NCBI GenBank assembly: GCA_021234155.1
Contig: JAJEKV010000057.1
Location: forward strand, 1,662,300 to 1,726,299
Direction: 5' to 3'
Source of the DNA: Isoetes taiwanensis
Taxonomy: Eukaryota; Streptophyta; Lycopodiopsida; Isoetales; Isoetaceae
DNA: 64,000 nt
The first letter of the stretch is position 1. Every line of letters starts with the position of its first letter. A model generated the notes under the pieces. The model was not told the DNA's origin and did not search any database. It was given only the letters and a program-made list of their open reading frames with translations. Below, piece by piece: positions 14,501 to 24,340 of this stretch. The position numbers were made by a program, and so were the translations under genes.

Positions 14501-15390
14501 ATAAGCAAGTCGATCGGTTTTGGCTACGGTTACTTGGTTATCACTTAAACTGTATTTACAATGTAAACACAAAATTTATAACCCATGGCGTGAATATGGT
14601 AAATTTACTCACATATTATCATACGGGACCATTCTTGGTAATCTACATTGGTAACACATCCTGAGAATGGTTTTGCATGCAGTAGTAAAGAGCATGAAAA
14701 TCACCTTTATACAATATGTGAATAAAATATCAAATTTTCTATGACTAGTTCTTGCAAAAAGTGCGAGATAGATTATGATCGAGGGCAGTTTTCAAGTTTA
14801 CAACGTTCATTGTCATTTCAATGTATAGGCCAGTCTATCTCCACACTTCTTGTTGCTTACCCGATATATAACTTTTGGGCCAAGTGAGCAGAGTAGGAAC
14901 ATCTAACGGTATAGAGATGCACTAGGTAAAGAAGTACCATCTAGCTAGTACCCTTATAGAAGTTCATCAAGCATAAGCTTACACAAGATAGGCAGTTCTC
15001 CCAAAGCTTTCATTGCCACAAAACATCTTTTCAGGATTAGCAATAAAACATATTGAAACCCTTCATCCAACAAGAAGGATTGCCTCTATTTTTTACATGC
15101 TATCACTTCTAATTGGATGCAATACTTTTAGCAGGTAGTCCTGGAAACGCTCCCATCTTTCTCCATGAAACATCCAGTAATCAATGCCTTATCAAGCCGA
15201 TCTGCATACTTTATGCGCAACGATAGCGTGAGAATCAAAGTAAGATCACCGGATAACAAATGTGGTTTCATGGAACTTGAGGAAAATCAAGTAGTATATA
15301 AGCGTATCAAGACTACTACGTAAATCAAGAATATATCAAGGCCGACCATGACATTTTCTTCATTCCTCTAATGAATTTAAATACATACTG
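11503..15390. other. AT-rich intergenic span
   Basis: No gene recognised. Motifs of the type 'agccaaact / ggctaaatggcgatttt' recur at 13640-13800 and 14320-14335. They resemble the motif array near 45.9-46.4 kb, suggesting members of one diverged repeat family. Confidence 0.4.
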
Positions 15391-15580
15391 TAATGAACAA
15401 GGAACAAGAGATGCATCCATAAAGAGACCATCGGTTCTAAGCTACATCTCTTATTCCAAGTTCACAAAATGTACGAAATTGCTGGCCTTTTGTCCGTAAT
15501 GGCTTATGAACCAAAGACCGCATTACAAAACTCTTGTACAAACCATGTATAAGCGTATATGTCTTTTGTCCTAAGGGTTT
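15391..15580 (+). repeat. Dispersed direct repeat, copy 1
   Basis: About 190 bp alignable to 18145-18340. Shared blocks in the same order include taatgaacaa, catctcttatt, aagttcacaaaatgt, tggcctttgtcc, tcttgtacaaa and atatgtcttttgtcctaagg. Both copies have the same orientation and bracket 2.75 kb that holds the 16.6-kb array, the pentanucleotide tract and the 58-codon frame. They could be diverged terminal repeats of one element or two independent insertions. Confidence 0.7.
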
Positions 15581-16559
15581 CCTTATATTCTCCTCAGGCT
15601 TAAAAGACAATGTCTCATTGACTGATCCATGTCTTCAAGTCCAAAGAGTTCCCAAGAGTTCGTCTAGAATATCAGGATAAGCATCTTTCTCATATAGCAT
15701 GTGCTTAGAGAAAGTCTTCATTCTCTTGGAGAAAATCTATATTCCCATATAGGGCCTTCAACAGTCTAAAGTTAAGTTTAAATTAACTTTTGGACTATTA
15801 GCGAATAAATATCACCAAACCTTCTCTTTATAAGATGCCAAACATCTTAGAGACAATATACAACTTTATATCTAAAAGTTGTCCTTAACTTAGTCCTTAG
15901 AGTAGTAGAGATTTCACTACCCAGTCGACCATCTCATCATGAGACTCGTCAACCAATTTCATAGACTAACTATAGGCAGGTTAATTCGAGAACACCATTA
16001 CCCGAAGAAATGGTAATTAATGAGATTTCTTATCACCCGAAGGTTCTTAATGTCATGTCATCATATTCATAAATCTTAGGTTCCATATTTTCATGAATAC
16101 TTCTTACTTTTAGAGAGTTGAAACATTAAGACTTCAAGTCTCGACGCATCAAACAACTCTATAATTGATCTTTAAAAGATCATGTTCATATGTGGCTAAC
16201 ATGATGTCAATCCACAAATTCTTGTATCTTAAATAAAACACAATCTAAATTTCATTCTTAGATTGTATAAAGTAAACCATATCCATATCCTTAAAAGAGA
16301 CCTTGGTGTCATCTTGCCCAAATGTCCTCGCTTAATGCAAATTATTTTTGCAAAAGTAAGCATCTGACCGTAACATATTTCTATGGTCCTTGAAGAAGCA
16401 TAGATCCTTGACCATGACAGTGCCATGGTCTTAATATTTTTCGAAGAAAAATGTCAAATTTTCCTTAGAGAATGTTCTTAACTTGAAAAGAACCATAGAG
16501 TCACGATCTTATTTAAATAAATTTTCCTTTTTGAATATGTCCTTTTAAGGAATAGAAAT
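15581..16559. other. Intergenic, no gene recognised
   Basis: AT-rich, with recurrent 'agtctt/agacttc' and 'tcttaga' words that look like the worn edge of the degenerate array that follows. No coding signal. Confidence 0.4.
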
Positions 16560-16880
16560 TTTTCTTGTTAGATAATCTTAAAATCCCTCTAGGAACTTGT
16601 CTTATTAAGTTTTTATGTTCTTACCCTCTCGAAGAAACTTGTCTTAAGGATTTAAAAAATCCCCATAGTGTTAAAAACTACAAATACCAAATCCCATAGT
16701 GTTCAAAGAACATCGCGTTAACTTGTTTCATTGTCTTAGCAGTTTTAAAAAAAAATTCCATATTCTTGCTCTTAAAATCCGCGAAATTTGTCTTAGCCGA
16801 TTTAAAAACAAATCTTATAAGTGCTTGTTTTCTTAGCGGATTTATAAAAATATTCCCATAATGTTTGTTTCATGAGAGGA
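16560..16880. repeat. Degenerate tandem array, unit about 55 bp
   Basis: Five to six worn units share the core cttgtcttag-c-gatttaaaaa followed by atcccatagtgtt. Clear examples lie near 16635-16690, 16725-16765, 16785-16820 and 16830-16870. Spacing and internal A-run length vary between units. Confidence 0.6.
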
Positions 16881-17010
16881 TCAAACCTCAAAATCGTGAA
16901 TTCCCATTCTTAATTCTTATTCAACCAAGATAAACTCCTAGTAGTAATGATTGTACTAGCCCATTGTATGGGTCCCATGACCTATTGATTATAAGGTGAA
17001 TGATAAAAAT

Positions 17011-17076
17011 CTATTCTATTCTATTCTATTCTATTCTATTCTATTCTATTCTATTCTATTCTATTCTATTCTATTC
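17011..17076. repeat. (CTATT)13 pentanucleotide microsatellite
   Basis: Thirteen almost perfect copies of CTATT, a recent and probably length-polymorphic tract. Confidence 0.95.
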
Positions 17077-17152
17077 CTCAAGCAATATAAATTAGAAATT
17101 TAAATTTATCTTACGATTTGCCTTTCTTTTTGTTTCTTTTTATCTTCCTGAG

Positions 17153-17329
17153 ATGGCTCGAGGACAACAAGCGCGGTGGCGTGACAGTTTACTGCTTGTA
17201 AGATCGGCTATGAAGCGTTTGGAAAGGAATCAAGAGCACACCAAATTCTTCCCTCGACCCGAGATGGTTCATGACGAGCAGGATTGGCCAGTTCTTGGTT
17301 TGGTTTTGATGCGGACATCGGGGAGCTAA
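17153..17329 (+). CDS. Possible exon or small ORF, 58 codons, unknown
   Basis: I do not recognise this protein. An ATG at 17153, after a pyrimidine-rich leader, opens a basic 58-residue frame starting MARGQQARWRDSLLLVRS and ending at TAA 17327-17329. At about 17270-17285 a second frame (+1) takes over in equally protein-like sequence (FGFDADIGELISFLGQ ... ASNWEMKTLRYYPGE), open to 17601. The two may be one exon joined by a 1-base indel, followed by an intron. No downstream exon was found. Pseudogene fragment, real 5' exon and chance are all possible. Confidence 0.3.
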   Translation: MARGQQARWRDSLLLVRSAMKRLERNQEHTKFFPRPEMVHDEQDWPVLGLVLMRTSGS

Positions 17330-18144
17330 TTTCCTTCTTGGGACAAAAGAAACCGGTTGCATCAAATTGGGAGATGAAAACTCTGAGGTATTACCCGGGC
17401 GAGAAGATGATGCGGAAAGATAGTGCCACCCGATTGCATGGTCGGGTTATTTATTTCTTCTTATCTTCACGATCTTCCTTGATTAGGGTTTCGTATTCCT
17501 GTAGAGATGCGATTTCAGGAAGGTTCCGTTCAGCTCCGCTTTGCCTTATCGTCGTACCACTAGCCCAAAAGGTACCCATGGCTTTTATTCGCGAGGGTTA
17601 GGGTTGCAAAAAGCAGATTCTGAGAGTTCCTGAGATTCTTTGTTTTGTCATAGCATATCTTTTATCCGCGAGAGAAGAATCGGTTCTTAATTCGTCCTAA
17701 ATGCCCTAAAGCCCGGTGAAGCATGTTTGTCCCAAAAAGCGCACGCTTCGCGAGAAGTTCACGATGCGATTCTTTCATATTTTTCCATAGAATAGAAAAA
17801 TTCTCATCGATTCTTTTCGGGGCAGTTGAATTTTCTTGTTATTGTCCTCTTATTCTTATGTCTTTTCTTATAATTTCTTTAAAAGCTTCTTCTAGCGATT
17901 TTAGTGGATATGGCCAAATCTTCATATCAAGGGGCCACCTGAGAGTCATGGCGAAACTTAATATGCGCTTTCTCTTAGTTCTTTTAAAACAATTCCTTAA
18001 AATTTCTTGCGTTCCCTTTTTTTTTTTATTATTCTGTCAGAACATTAATTTTTTTTAGAAGAAAGCAAATGGAGCAAGATTTGCACCTTCTTTCAGTTCC
18101 TTCTTCTTCTTTGGTACACTTAGATCTTCATTGCTCGTGCAAAA

Positions 18145-18340
18145 TGTAATGAACAAAAGGGAAGAGAAGAGGCAGCATCCATAAAAGTACCATTCCCTAA
18201 GCTTCATCTCTTATTCGAAGTTCACAAAATGTCTTACCAAAATTGGCCTTTGTCCATGTGAAAGACATGAACCAAAAGGCAAGTACAAAATCTTGTACAA
18301 ATACATGTATAGCGATATATGTCTTTTGTCCTAAGGTTCA
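18145..18340 (+). repeat. Dispersed direct repeat, copy 2
   Basis: Second copy of the repeat at 15391-15580, same orientation. Its right edge falls within about 100 bp of the C-terminal end of the Harbinger relic on the minus strand, so it may be linked to that element's flank or to an insertion beside it. Confidence 0.7.
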
Positions 18341-18429
18341 CCACATACATAAAATCATTTGAAGTTTGAGAGCACGAAGTGATCAGATGATGGCCTCGTG
18401 GTCTACTAATGCTTTGTATGCTTTCACCT

Positions 18430-19160
18430 TCAATGGGTTGCTTTATAACTTCATAGTAACCTCTCAAGAAGGAAATTGTGAATACATGTAAATGCAAAGC
18501 TGACTCCTAGAAATGCGTGCTTCCATTCTGCACTCTGATGACTCCAGAAATACCTCCATTTCATCTTCAATTCCCAAATTTGGTAAATTTTCTCTTTCTC
18601 GGGAAAAGGAATCACCATCCATGGCAAGTCTTGGTACCTCCATCACCCAAGAGGTGATACGGGAAGTAAAGTCTCCTCTTTTAAATTTTTTACGAAATGA
18701 AACCACTTTTGCTTGCACTCTTTGATACAAAGAAGACATCCTCAAGATGTTCAAATCGTTATTACTCAGGGAGTCCACTAACACATCTAAAATTTTCCTT
18801 CCGGATGCTTGCATTCCTATGCTATAATTCTTGTCCTTATCATGTGATACGGGCTGCGGCATTTCGAGGGAAAGATGAAATTTGAGATGTGTAACATCAA
18901 TAGTTCAATACGGTTGAAATTACACGGCCTTTCAAATCACGACTTTTATTTCCCTCTAAGTGTCAGCCATCCCACTAAACTTCCCATCGTGAGAATCACG
19001 TCTTCTACAAACTTCAAACAATACTTCAAAATTGTTGACCTTCCAACACCAAATTGTGTACTCACACGCAGCAAAGATGAACTTGTTGCGCCTATTCAAT
19101 GCCCTACTTGCTACTGCACGTTGTTTCGCGGTCCACTGATGAGAATGTTTCTCAATCCTT
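18430..19160 (-). pseudogene. PIF/Harbinger (HARBI1/ALP1-like) transposase relic
   Basis: The family is a DDE transposase of PIF/Harbinger DNA transposons, also domesticated in plants as ALP1-like nuclear proteins. Reading the minus strand downward: a helix-turn-helix-like segment LLRVSTQFGVGRSTILKYC (around 19060-19010), then IDVTHLKFHLSLEMPQ (first catalytic Asp region, codons near 18901-18850), HDKDKNYSIGMQA, a GSxxD-like segment VDSLSNNDLNIL (second Asp region), LLGDGG followed after a 1-base shift by YQDLPWMVIPFPEKE (18660-18590), and a terminal FAFTCIHNFLLRG (near 18490-18455) matching the usual 'ACCxLHN' end. Stops and at least three frame changes make it non-functional as written. The last acidic residue of the triad is not visible. 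Confidence 0.8.
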
Positions 19161-19541
19161 GTGGTGGATTGTTTGCATCAAATGGGCTACATAATTACAC
19201 AATACTGAAGCAAAATTTTGCATCCATTGAAATAATTAAATTTGATGATTTACATCTCCCAAGTCCACCTCATGTATCGGTGATGCCAAAAGAAATGCAA
19301 AGATCTAGGACGAATACCAACTGGTGAATTGATCAAGCCTTTGAACAAGCTCTGATATCAATAGGATGCTTGCACTCGCGCCCGAAAACAAAGGCAACAT
19401 GGCAGCTTTGGAGGCGAGAGACCTAACTCTCCTCGATCTTTGTAACCTTCTATAGAATCTAGTGAACAGAGAGTGTCTTCTTCGTCTAATGTGTGCAAGA
19501 ATTTCACATGCAATCAAAGCCAGCATTTGTTCGTCCTCCAT
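19161..19541 (-). pseudogene. Possible N-terminal part of the Harbinger relic
   Basis: An open frame at 19541-19305 (minus) starts MEDEQMLALIACEIL, is Arg-rich (HIRRRRHSLFTRFYRRLQRS) and ends in LVQRLDQFTSWYSS. It lies directly upstream of the transposase core in the same orientation, where an Arg-rich N-terminus would be expected. The intervening 150 bp has no clear motif apart from TAKQRAVASRALNR, which fits the 'KRVAIALxRLA' segment just before the HTH. Assignment is by position and composition only. Confidence 0.4.
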
Positions 19542-20160
19542 CTCTGATATCAGCGAAGAAAATCGGGACTAGAGAAGCGTTTGCTCATCCTCCATCTCAA
19601 TATTGATGAACGGTGAAGTAACCGGTTGCAAAAACCCCTTCAAAACTCTGTCCACCATCGACGAAAAATAGAACACATATGAACATCTCACCCTCGTGTA
19701 CCGTTGTGTTGGTCTATGTGATGACATGGCAAAGTTAGATAATGGTTCATGTGACCCCTTGCCCAACCGGCAACCCAAAAAAGGAGCCATTTCTTCACGC
19801 AGCACCTCCAATTTTATTCAAGTCGAATACCATCCGCCCTTCTGTTTCCACCTCATTTTTTTTGAGTAATGCATGGAGCTATTGCATCTTGCCACGTGCC
19901 AGACCATTCGGGCTAGCTGCTGCCAGTATTTTCCTCGCTTTAAAGTAAAGGTAACAGGGCCGCAACAAAATGATCCCTTCCTCAGTGGTTGATCCTTCCA
20001 TGACTCGGCGAAACGGTGCAGATCTCAGAAGGATGGTCTCCAACGTACCCTTATTTTCATCTCTAGTAAGGGGAAGATGCATTTTCATATTTGGGCGGCC
20101 CACTGTTTTGCTCTTATTTGGATATCAGAGTAATTATTTGGCTATGAGAGGCTTAAATCG
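19542..20160. other. Upstream region of the polygalacturonase gene
   Basis: No certain exon. Polygalacturonases of this clade usually have an upstream segment with a signal peptide, which I cannot identify here. It may sit in a separate exon in or before this interval, or be lost. A short duplication (ctcatcctccatctc-type, near 19525-19545 and 19580-19600) is visible. Confidence 0.4.
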
Positions 20161-21726
20161 ATGGGTATGGTCGAAAACGGCTTCTATTCCTCGTTAAGAC
20201 CCAGTGTTTTCAATCTGACGGATTTTGGAGCCGTGGGTGATGGAAAAACACTCAATACTGAGGCATTTGAGAGAGCTGTGGCTTATATAGCAGCTTTGGG
20301 TGATGGAGGAGGCGGGCAGCTCAATGTAGCTCCTGGTTTGTGGCTTACAGCACCATTTAATCTCACCAGTCATATGACCCTTTTCCTTGCTGAAGAATGC
20401 TGTTATTATGGCCGCCGAGGGTGAGGTATATTTCCAAATTTGGTTCTAGCTCGTTGAACAATTTCTGTTGCCTTCTCTTATTCTCAGTCCCTAGTTTGCT
20501 TGGTTGCTACCTTTGCAAAGCAAGGTATTCTCAAAAATTAATGGATTATTGGGATAAAGATCTTTGGCATCATGCCTCCCTGCCATCGTATGGACGAGGA
20601 CGGGAGCTTCAAGGACCCTCGCTATGGGAGTCTGATCCATGGTCAACACCTTAAAGATGTTGTCATAACTGGTGAGCCATTTTAGCTTAATTTAGTTTAG
20701 GTTTTCCAGCATGCTTCAACAACCATGTCCTTTTAAGCCGGGTTATAATGGAACTATTGATGGACAAGGACAGACCTGGTGGGCAAGAGCTAAAAGGAAA
20801 GAACTGAATTACACACGAGGACGGCTGGTTCAATTCATGTGGTCGGAGGATATAGAGGTTTCTCATGTTACTCTTAGAAACTCTCCTTTCTGGACATTAC
20901 ATCCTTATGATTGTCAAAATGTTACCATACGGGGTGTAACTATATTAGCTCCATCTACTGCTCCAAATACCGATGGAATTGATCCTGGTATAAAATATTT
21001 TTCAATCTTTCACCTCCTTATGCTAGAATGCTAAAACATGCATTTGTACCATTTATCAGATTCTTGTAGGAACGTGCTTATAGAGAATTGCTATATTGAT
21101 GTTGGCGACGATGCTGTGGCTATCAAGAGTGGTTGGGATCAGTATGGAATCAAATATGGGCAGCCTTCGCGAGATATTGTAGTTAGAAACAGCATCGTGC
21201 ACTCCCCCATCAGGTCCCCTAGCCTCTTTTTACACTTGTATTTGTTCATGTGTTAGTTTGTAACTTGTAATAATCATGCAGTGCCGGAGTTTCCATAGGC
21301 AGCGAGATGTCTGGGGGGATCACAAATGTGTTAATTGAAAACATATATGTATGGAGTTCAAGGCGTGGAGTCAGGATTAAAACAACCCCTGGTAGAGGGG
21401 GCTATGTAACTCATGTGGTGTATAAAAATTTGACTTTGGAAAATGTAAGGGTTGGAATTGTCATCAAGACTGATTATGGTGATCACCCGGATGATGATTT
21501 TGACCCAACTGCTTCACCTGTGGTGGGCAATATTACTTTTGATGGTGTATATGGGCAGAATGTGCGAATACCAGCTAGAATATATGGCAGCAAGGAAGTT
21601 CCTGTTAGAAATCTAAGTATACGTGATATGAACATAGGCATTACCAGGAAGAAAAAGCATATATTTCAATGTTCGTTTTTGGAAGGTAGAGTTATAGGGA
21701 AAATTTTTCCCGAAGCCATGCCTTGA
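20161..21726 (+). CDS. Polygalacturonase-like glycoside hydrolase 28, five exons, two frameshifts
   Basis: GH28 enzymes hydrolyse pectin homogalacturonan in the cell wall. Inferred exons: 20161-20420 (FNLTDFGAVGDGKTLNTEAF, FNLTSHMTLFL), about 20530-20671 (PSYGRGRELQG, SLIHGQHLKDVVIT), 20742-20987 (NGTIDGQGQTWW, NSPFWTLHPYDCQNV, PNTDGIDP), 21060-21213 (VGDDAVAIKSGWDQYG) and 21282-21726 (GVSIGSEMSGG, RIKTTPGRGGY, DYGDHPDDDFDP). The NTD, GDD and RIKT motifs are present. The usual GHG histidine region reads SAG-VSIGSE, as in the plant clade with GSEMSGG. Introns 3 and 4 have clean GT...AG ends in matching phase. Exon 1 has an extra base near 20393-20400, exon 2 a frame change near 20610, and no AG immediately precedes the phase-matched exon 3 start. 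The frame ends naturally (TGA 21724-21726). The start and any signal peptide are uncertain. Either a young pseudogene or an intact gene with consensus errors. Confidence 0.85.
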
Positions 21727-22716
21727 AGTTTACAAATGAACCAATGAGGATGGACAATTGGGTGCATCACCTTGAATGACAGGAATAGAAAAGAATAGAT
21801 TCTGATGCAAGACTGCATTCCAAATGAAAGATCTCAACAGAACATGACCATACCAATTTGGCAGAATTACGAGGTCATTTTCCCTTCAAATCTTCTAGCC
21901 TATTTTTTGGCTTGAGAAAGAAGAGCATGTTGGCAGTGTAAACATAAAGATGCCATGCAAGCATTATTCTTTTGAAGAAGCATGCTTCGATAAACAATAA
22001 CGGGGGGTGCCAAATGTCTGCTATAAGCGGGTAATGCAGCATTGAAGTTAACATTATGGCGAAGATAATTTTGGCGGTAGTCTGAAGCATCTGATATAGC
22101 ATGGAGGTTTCTGCTGCATCTGATCCGGTGATTTGTTAGGTGTAATTTTAATAATGTTCAAATGGAATTTACATGTTATATGGTGGAATCGGTGCATGTC
22201 CTAACAAGCTTAATAGTAATAAGTTTTATGGTAACCGTCACCATCTTGAGTAAGATGATTGCTTAAGGTAGATTGAAATTACCAGCAATAAAATGAACAA
22301 GCTTTCGCGAAATTCCTATTCTTTACCTTCTGATATTAAGCTATATGTAATCCACAGCAATCTTTGACTGATACGGTATTGGCCCCTCACAAAAATAATC
22401 GAGGGCCTGACAGGTGGATATAGCAGGTTTTATTTACAGCACTTGGTGCAAGGAAGAACTAGAAATGTAGGCTGGTGTTTAAAGTTTGTAGCGTGAAGTT
22501 AAACAATATCCCCAACGTGGCCGGAATTAAGAATCCTTCAGATTGTTTAGTGTCAACCTCAACCAACATGACTGAAAACCCATCTCATGCAGCTGACGGC
22601 TAGGATGAAGCCAGTGTAAGCATTGATTTGATGTTTCTAGTTTTTGTTACCAAGTGTATCCCTTTTTCTGTTATAAATTGCGTTTCATTTGCAGCTATAA
22701 GAAGTTGCAAAATCAA
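21727..22716. other. Intergenic between GH28 and MYB genes
   Basis: Holds the 3' flank of the GH28 gene and the presumed 5' flank of the MYB gene. No separate gene recognised. No unambiguous TATA box or polyadenylation cluster can be assigned. Confidence 0.45.
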
Positions 22717-23816
22717 ATGGGGCGCCATTCGTGCTGTGACAAACAGAAACTCAGAAGGGTTTGTGGTCTCCTGATGAAGATGAAAAGCTCGTCCGTTTCA
22801 TCACCAATTTTGGGCATAGATGTTGGAGCAAGCAGTGCCTAAACAAGCAGGTCTAAAGGATTTCAGCTCTGTCTCTTGCTCATTTCTCTGTCCTTTTTAC
22901 ACATCTAGTCTGTTGATCTTGTGTTTTAAAATTAGGACTTCAAAGATATTAGGAAGAGCTGCAGGTTGAGAATGGCTCAATTATCTGCGACCGATACCCA
23001 AAAACGTGGAAATTTCATGTGAGGAAGAAAAAAATCATCATCGATTTGCATGCTGTTTTTGGGCAACAGGCGAGACTCACATTGCCTTCTATGAGTTTGA
23101 CTTCTTCGAGCTGTAAATTTTCGTTATTCAAATTCAAGATCTCTTAGGTGATAGTTCATGATTGGTTTGATTACCTGCTGTTTAGGGCAACAGGCAAGAC
23201 TCATATTGTCTTCCATGATTTGATTTTCTCGAGCAATAGCTTTTCCATCATTCAAACTCAGATCTCTTAGATGATAGTTCATGATTGGTTTGATTACCCA
23301 ATGTTTGTTTTGGCAGCGAATGGTCTCAGATTGTAACTTGTCTGCCAGGCAGAACTGACAATGAGATACTTCTGGAACTCTTGCATCAAGAAGCTCAAGA
23401 ATCATGCCCTTGATCCAGCCAATCATAAAAGCAGTACAGGAGAATCCTATTCAAAAACAGGCACAATCAGAGGGACCCCAGCGTTATTTCATCTTGAAGG
23501 ACACCATATCTGCTGAACAACTTACTCCATTACACCTTCAACTAGCTGTTGTGTGAAGATCCTCATTCCTTTGGAATTATTGTACTGGAACTGAGCTTAG
23601 ACGGGAAAATTTTGAACCGATGAAGTATTTGGAAGACAACATTTTCACTTCTGATGAAGGAAACAACAAGGAAGCTTGGCAACTCAGTCAGGTTGGGTTG
23701 AAAAGACCAAGGAATTATTTCAGATTCCTGCATTTGGTGCAGCGGATTATGATATGAAATGGGCTGCTCCTCAGGCATCAATGTTCACAGAGTTGCACAG
23801 TATCAGTCGGATCTGA
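22717..23816 (+). pseudogene. R2R3-MYB transcription factor, subgroup-13-like, frameshifted
   Basis: R2R3-MYB proteins bind DNA through two MYB repeats; the MYB50/55/61/86 group acts in secondary wall and related programmes in flowering plants. Exon 1 (22717-22850) begins MGRHSCCDKQKLR and, after a 1-base shift, gives GLWSPDEDEKLVRFITNFG. Exon 2 (22936-23069) carries GLQR..KSCRLR, with an inserted base, and IIIDLHAVFG. Exon 3 (from 23317) carries WSQIVTCLPGRTDNEI, then a deletion where KNFW is expected. Introns fall at the two standard MYB positions. Intron 2 starts GC, not GT. The tail ends AADYDMKWAAPQASMF before TGA 23814-23816, where a repeat begins. At least three frame changes; likely inactive as written. 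Confidence 0.85.
23049..23308 (+). repeat. Tandem duplication of the exon 2-intron 2 junction, period 124 bp
   Basis: The segment containing GGGCAACAG (last exon 2 codons) plus the first ~115 bases of intron 2 occurs twice: GGGCAACAG at 23061-23069 and again at 23185-23193. Each is followed by similar sequence ending in gatagttcatgattggtttgattac. Both units are also found in the second MYB copy at 26.8-27.8 kb, so this event is older than that duplication. Confidence 0.85.
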
Positions 23817-24340
23817 CTATATTATATTTGCATAATAATGGTTCATAAAAGCGTAATAAACATAATAATGTAAATGTTGTTTATATTTGTAGCCATTAGT
23901 TGTGGGATGTTAAATCTGAAGCATACGTCACGACCATGACATAAGCAGCATCTTCCTATTTATCATATTAAATGAAATGATATTAAATGAAATGACTAGA
24001 AACTTCATTATTTGCTGAAGGCATTATATAATATCGGCATAAGCAATAGAGTTGACAGTTTGTTAAACCTGTTCCATGTAGCCTTTGCTGTCCAATTATA
24101 CGTGTCTCTTATGCAAACCATGTTCCATGTGATTTTTAGCAAGAATTGAATTGAATTGACTTCTATCACACGCTCTTAAGACTCGTTCCAAGCATATGTA
24201 TTTATACGTATTTATGTAAGAAGAAATTGTTAATAATCTAGAATACAGAAATACAGAACTGCATGTATTGCTCGGAGGAAAACCGGTTGGACAGGCCCCA
24301 ACCGTAGGCATGAATATATAGCATACAAGATAGGCATGCG
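23808..24340 (-). repeat. LTR end plus flank, inverted relative to 35.4-35.9 kb
   Basis: The reverse complement aligns over about 500 bp to 35385-35880. On the minus strand it reads LTR end (ctgtatttctgtattctagattattaaca, given in parts: ctgtatttctg, tattctagattattaaca), ending at 24229, then about 420 bp of non-LTR sequence to 23808. It abuts the 3' end of the MYB pseudogene. The same LTR end, but followed by a primer binding site, is at 34740-34826. Confidence 0.8.

Noticed and set aside
22717-23816. Intact functional MYB gene
   Set aside because: As written it needs at least three frame corrections and lacks the KNFW codons of R3; called a pseudogene with the error caveat.
23808-24340. 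MYB 3' UTR
   Set aside because: The segment recurs inverted at 35.4-35.9 kb next to an LTR end, so it is repeat sequence rather than native UTR.
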